A stretch of 64,000 nt of DNA, taken from NCBI RefSeq assembly GCF_019145355.1, contig NZ_JAHSTY010000002.1, positions 434,001 through 498,000 of the forward strand, written 5' to 3'. The position numbers and the translations under genes were made by a program. The notes beneath the pieces were generated by a model. That model was not told the origin of the DNA, ran no database searches, and was given only the letters and a program-made list of their open reading frames with translations. Source of the DNA: Pseudomonas azadiae. Lineage in GTDB: Bacteria; Pseudomonadota; Gammaproteobacteria; Pseudomonadales; Pseudomonadaceae. Below, piece by piece: positions 60,890-64,000 of this stretch; position 1 is the first letter of the stretch; every line of letters begins with the position of its first letter.

Positions 60890-61359
60890 AGCGTCTGCTC
60901 GCCGCTGCGGTGCTGGCGCTTGGATTGGCCGGCGTGGCGCACGCCGCCATCGACACCTACGAATTCGCCAGCGACGCCGAGCGCCAGCGCTTTCGCGACC
61001 TGACCAAGGAACTGCGCTGCCCCAAGTGCCAGAACCAGGACATCGCCGACTCCAATGCGCCCATCGCCACCGACCTGCGCCGGGAAATTTTCCGCATGCT
61101 GGGGGAGGGCAAGAACGACCAGCAGATCATCGATTTCATGGTCGACCGCTACGGTGATTTCGTGCGCTACAAACCGGCCCTCACCGGCAAGACCGCGCTG
61201 CTGTGGTTCGGCCCCGCCGGGCTGCTGCTGGCCGGCGTGGTGGTGATGGCGGTGATCGTGCGCCGCCGCCGCGCCGCGCCTGCCGACGGCGCCGACGCGC
61301 TGTCCCCTGAAGAGCGTAAACGCCTCGACCAATTGCTGGACACCAAGACTGATGATTGA
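60886..61359 (+). CDS. ccmH: Apocytochrome c thiol reductase CcmH
   Basis: A 157-residue protein with a signal peptide (to about residue 20, ...GVAHA), the redox motif [19 protein letters not shown] and one C-terminal helix ([23 protein letters not shown]). It handles the CxxCH cysteines of apocytochrome c. It corresponds to the N-terminal domain of E. coli CcmH; the C-terminal TPR part is the separate CcmI encoded next with an eight-base overlap. Confidence 0.95.
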   Translation: MKRLLAAAVLALGLAGVAHAAIDTYEFASDAERQRFRDLTKELRCPKCQNQDIADSNAPIATDLRREIFRMLGEGKNDQQIIDFMVDRYGDFVRYKPALTGKTALLWFGPAGLLLAGVVVMAVIVRRRRAAPADGADALSPEERKRLDQLLDTKTDD

Positions 61360-62536
61360 TTTCTGGCTCGCAGCCGGCTTGCTGCTTCTGATTGCCCTGA
61401 GTTTCCTGCTGATCCCCGTACTGCGCGGCCGCCGTGCCCAGCGCGAAGAAGACCGCACCGCGCTGAACGTGGCGCTCTACCAGGAACGCGTCGCCGAGTT
61501 GCAAGTGCAGCAGGACGAAGGCGTGCTCAATGCCGCGCAACTCGACAGCGGCCGCGCCGAAGCGGCCCGTGAATTGCTGGCCGATACCGAAGGCGTGGAA
61601 AAACCCCGCGAATCGCGCCTGGGCAAACCGCTGCCTTTGCTTGCCGCTGTGCTGGTGCCTGTGGTTGGCCTCGGCCTGTACCTGCATTTCGGCGCGAGCG
61701 ACAAGGTTGAGCTGACCCGTGAATTCTCCCAGCCGCCGGTGTCCATGCAAGACATGACCCAGCGCCTGGAACGCGCCGCTGCTGCCCAGCCGGATTCGGC
61801 CGAAGGCCTGTACTTCCTCGGCCGCGCCTATATGGCCCAGGACCGTCCGGCTGATGCAGCCAACGTTTTCGAACGTACTGTAGCCCTGGCCGGGCGCCAG
61901 CCGGAACTGCTCGGCCAATGGGCCCAGGCGCAGTACTTTGCCGACAACAAACAGTGGTCGCCCAAGGTCCAGGCATTGACCGACGAGGCGTTGAAGCTCG
62001 ATCCCAAGGAAGTCACCAGCCTCGGCTTGCTGGGGATCGCAGCCTTTGAAGGCCAGCGTTATCAGGAAGCGATCGACTATTGGAACCGTCTGTTGGCGCA
62101 ACTGCCAGCGCAAGACAACTCCCGTGCGGCGCTGCAGGGCGGGATTGATCGCGCTGCGCAAAAGCTCAAGGAGAGCGGTGGCACTGTTGCGCAAAAAAGC
62201 GTCATGAAAGTGCGTGTAGATTTATCCGCCGAGGTCAAAGCCAAAGCCCTGCCCACCGACAGCGTGTTCATCTTCGCCCGCGCCGTGAACGGCCCGCCGG
62301 CGCCGTTGGCGGCCAAGCGCGTCAGCGTCGCCGAGTTGCCGGTCACCGTCGAACTGGGCGATGCCGACGCGATGATGCCGCAGTTGAAACTGTCCAACTT
62401 CCCTGAAGTCCAACTGGTTGCACGCATATCCCGTGCCGGTCAGCCGACCACGGGCGAGTGGATCGGCCGCAGCCAACCCCTGGCCAGCGGCACCACTGCG
62501 CTGCAGCAACTGACCATCGACACTCCGGACAAGTAA
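61352..62536 (+). CDS. ccmI: Cytochrome c biogenesis protein CcmI (CycH)
   Basis: A 394-residue chaperone for apocytochrome c. Two N-terminal helices (residues 2-22 and about 92-112) flank a cytoplasmic loop; the C-terminal periplasmic part has TPR repeats ([32 protein letters not shown] and onwards) and a beta-rich end domain. Its separation from CcmH is the usual pseudomonad arrangement. Confidence 0.94.
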   Translation: MIDFWLAAGLLLLIALSFLLIPVLRGRRAQREEDRTALNVALYQERVAELQVQQDEGVLNAAQLDSGRAEAARELLADTEGVEKPRESRLGKPLPLLAAVLVPVVGLGLYLHFGASDKVELTREFSQPPVSMQDMTQRLERAAAAQPDSAEGLYFLGRAYMAQDRPADAANVFERTVALAGRQPELLGQWAQAQYFADNKQWSPKVQALTDEALKLDPKEVTSLGLLGIAAFEGQRYQEAIDYWNRLLAQLPAQDNSRAALQGGIDRAAQKLKESGGTVAQKSVMKVRVDLSAEVKAKALPTDSVFIFARAVNGPPAPLAAKRVSVAELPVTVELGDADAMMPQLKLSNFPEVQLVARISRAGQPTTGEWIGRSQPLASGTTALQQLTIDTPDK

Positions 62537-62552
62537 TTTCGAGGAAACGCCC

Positions 62553-62948
62553 ATGACCGCATTTGCACGCATCACCCTGCTCAGCCTGGTACTGGGCCTG
62601 AGCGCCTGTGCGGTCCACCGCCCACCTCCGGGGCCCACCGGCCCGACCATCCCGCCGTCGGGCCCGGCGACCCAGCCGAGCACCCAACCCTCCGGCCCGG
62701 TGACCCCACCGCCGAAGCCGGTGCCGAGTAAATCCCCAACCTTCGCTCCACCACCGGGCGCGGCCAGCCACTGGGACGGCAAGATGCAGGTGTATGTGCT
62801 CGACGACCAGCCCGACACCTTCTACCGCCAGCGCACTTACTACCGCTGGAGCAACGGCTGGAGCCGCTCGATCAGCCCCAACGGTCCCTGGGAAGAGACC
62901 GACGTGCAGGGCGTGCCACCGGGGCTGAGCAAGCAGTACGCGCACTGA
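62553..62948 (+). CDS. Proline-rich lipoprotein, unknown
   Basis: A 131-residue lipoprotein: signal peptide with lipobox LSAC (lipidated Cys near residue 19), a Pro/Gly/Ser-rich stretch (about residues 22-70) that would be a flexible spacer, and a small C-terminal domain ASHWDGKMQVYVLDDQPDTFYRQRTYYRWSNGWSRS. I do not recognise the domain. It follows ccmI by 16 bases with GAGGAA ahead of its ATG, so it is probably the last gene of the ccm transcript; a terminator follows at once. Confidence 0.85.
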   Translation: MTAFARITLLSLVLGLSACAVHRPPPGPTGPTIPPSGPATQPSTQPSGPVTPPPKPVPSKSPTFAPPPGAASHWDGKMQVYVLDDQPDTFYRQRTYYRWSNGWSRSISPNGPWEETDVQGVPPGLSKQYAH

Positions 62949-62949
62949 C

Positions 62950-62976
62950 AAAAGGCGACCTTCGGGTCGCCTTTTT
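62950..62976 (+). terminator. Terminator of the ccm operon
   Basis: AAAGGCGACC (62951-62960) pairs with GGTCGCCTTT (62965-62974) around a TTCG tetraloop, followed by T residues. Confidence 0.94.
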
Positions 62977-63016
62977 CCTGCCTGTGAACACAGCCTCAGT
63001 CCAGCGAAGATCTTTT

Positions 63017-63106
63017 TGTGGGAGCCGGGCTTGCCCGCGATGGCGGTGTGTCAGGCGCCGGTTCGTTTGCCGGTACACCGCCATCGCAGGCAAGCCAGCT
63101 CCCACA
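63017..63106. repeat. REPIN-like inverted pair, type 1 (mixed arms)
   Basis: Left arm TTGTGGGAGCCGGGCTTGCC with GCGATGGCGGTGT; right arm ACACCGCCATCGCAGGCAAG with CCAGCTCCCACAG. The two arms differ in their core (CCGGG against CTGG), so it looks like a recombinant or diverged pair. The gap from 63107 to 63291 shows no gene and presumably holds the phnN promoter. Confidence 0.85.
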
Positions 63107-63291
63107 GGAGATCACCTCGCTATCAAGGCACGGCACACTCCCGATCCAGCACTTCATTCACCCGTAATCGTGCCATCTCACCGGTCTGCACAACGGCCAC
63201 TACCTGTTTTGATGGGCGCACCGAACGTAGTGCGCGGCGGCTGGTACTCCGGTAATGTGGCCGCGATCGACAAGCGAAGAGGGTGTTTTTG

Positions 63292-63864
63292 ATGGCAGGC
63301 AGGTTGATCTATCTCATCGGGCCTTCCGGCTCGGGCAAGGACAGCTTGCTGGACGCCGCACGAGCACGCTTGGCCGAGCGCGGTTGCCGCATCGTGCGCC
63401 GCGTTATCACCCGCTCGGCCGAAGCGATGGGCGAAGCGGCGCAAGGCGTCAGCCCGCAGCAGTTTGCCGCGATGCAGGCCGAGGGCGCGTTTGCGCTCAG
63501 TTGGCAGGCGAATGGCTTGTCCTACGGCATTCCCCGGCAGATCGACGACTGGCTGGCGGCAGGTGATGATGTGCTGGTCAATGGCTCCCGCGCGCACCTG
63601 GCGCAGGCGCGCGAACGTTACCCGACGGCGCTGGTGTTGCTGCTGACGGTGGACCAGGCGGTGCTGCGCCAGCGCTTGATCGCACGGGGTCGTGAAGCGC
63701 TGGCGGATATCGAGGCGCGGCTGGCGCGCAATGCGCAGTTCACCGCCGGGTTGATCACCGGCAATGGCGCGGGGTTGTTCGTTCTGGATAACTCCGGGCC
63801 TTTGGAACATACGGTCGAACGCCTGCTGTGTTGCCTCGACCACGGGCATTCTGCATACGCCTGA
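63292..63864 (+). CDS. phnN: Ribose 1,5-bisphosphate phosphokinase PhnN
   Basis: A 190-residue guanylate-kinase-fold enzyme that turns ribose 1,5-bisphosphate into PRPP at the end of the C-P lyase pathway. Walker A is IGPSGSGKDSLL; RRVITRSAEAMGE and LSWQANGLSYGIPRQIDDWL are PhnN features. ATG at 63292 has AGAGGG eight bases ahead. No other phn gene is in view, so it may be the end of a cluster beyond the window or an orphan that supplies PRPP for NAD synthesis. Confidence 0.9.
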   Translation: MAGRLIYLIGPSGSGKDSLLDAARARLAERGCRIVRRVITRSAEAMGEAAQGVSPQQFAAMQAEGAFALSWQANGLSYGIPRQIDDWLAAGDDVLVNGSRAHLAQARERYPTALVLLLTVDQAVLRQRLIARGREALADIEARLARNAQFTAGLITGNGAGLFVLDNSGPLEHTVERLLCCLDHGHSAYA

Positions 63865-63890
63865 CATGGTCATGGGTATCGACACGAACT

Positions 63891-64000
63891 TGTAGTGAGC
63901 GGGCTTGCCCCGCGCTGGGGGGCGAAGCCGCCCCAAACCAGGCGACTCGGTTTTATCTGTAAATCAGCGGTGACTGTATTAGGGCGGCTTCGCCCCCCGG
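63891..64000. repeat. REPIN-like pair, type 2, cut by window end
   Basis: Left arm TGTAGTGAGCGGGCTTGCCC with CGCGCTGGGG; the right arm begins AGGGCGGCTTCGCCCCCCGG and runs off the window. Its spacer aligns with that of the element at 53268-53405. Confidence 0.88.

Noticed and set aside
63178..63936. 252-codon minus-strand frame over phnN
   Set aside because: It is antisense to clear PhnN motifs, including the P-loop, and runs into a REP element.

Overview
The window is a GC-rich stretch of chromosome from a Pseudomonas of the P. fluorescens group. The evidence is the OprI lipoprotein, the Ohr/OhrR pair, the arginine-type EF-P with EarP, SagS- and RocS2/RocA2-like signalling proteins, a full ccm operon, and many short inverted repeats whose cores match the REP/REPIN types described in P. 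fluorescens. Almost all of it looks like core genome. I see no prophage, insertion sequence, plasmid gene, CRISPR array, rRNA or tRNA.

Layout. 0.2-2.2 kb: an unknown coiled-coil protein, greB, and a 180-bp tandem array built of REP-like arms. 2.3-8.8 kb: an ABC exporter pair (FtsX-like permease plus ATPase), divergent tesA, a small unknown protein, an L,D-transpeptidase, oprI and a GNAT-like protein. 8.9-15.3 kb: class I DAHP synthase, a PilZ protein, a thioredoxin-like protein, panE, a 5'-nucleotidase, a universal stress protein, cysB, a divergent Gre-like factor and a small membrane protein. 15.4-17.2 kb: earP and efp, an enzyme and its substrate side by side. 17.2-22.5 kb: a secreted esterase, ohr, ohrR, two LysR regulators around a TSUP exporter, and a DUF1127 protein. 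22.5-33.4 kb: a YcaQ-like glycosylase, class II DAHP synthase, a spermidine-synthase-like protein, a crotonase, a DEAD-box helicase with a structured leader, a DODA-type dioxygenase, tpm, htpX and an AlaA-like aminotransferase. 33.6-38.6 kb: msrB, glutathione peroxidase, a SagS-like hybrid kinase, a DUF815 ATPase and a free-methionine-sulfoxide reductase. 38.7-43.6 kb: a BvgS/RocS2-like hybrid kinase, its LuxR-type regulator and a lone receiver. 43.8-50.7 kb: dgt, a three-gene envelope-stress-type operon (DUF883, DUF1469, unknown), a CPA2 antiporter, a glutaredoxin-like protein, an unknown, a pseudouridine synthase and a small lipoprotein. 50.8-53.2 kb: mobA divergent from moaB-moeA. 53.5-55.4 kb: fliK and an FlhB-like C-terminal protein. 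55.6-62.9 kb: ccmABCDEFGHI and a lipoprotein. 63.3-63.9 kb: phnN.

Functional themes. Oxidative and thiol defence is heavily represented (Ohr/OhrR, Gpx, MsrB, fRMsr, glutaredoxin- and thioredoxin-like proteins, CcmG). Two unrelated DAHP synthases feed the shikimate pathway. Envelope biogenesis and quality control are covered by OprI, the L,D-transpeptidase, HtpX and the ccm system. Two large phosphorelay kinases suggest control of surface lifestyle.

The most distinctive features are not classical genes. They are three classes of REP-like elements, including a near-perfect tandem array, a nested copy, and type-2 copies whose terminal TAGTGA supplies the stop codon of the neighbouring gene. A lone RocR-like receiver without an EAL domain sits upstream of the RocA2/RocS2 pair. 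Candidate OhrR and EvgA/BvgA-like operators are also visible. I found no clearly new multi-gene system. Comparisons with P. aeruginosa gene order are from memory and should be treated as such.
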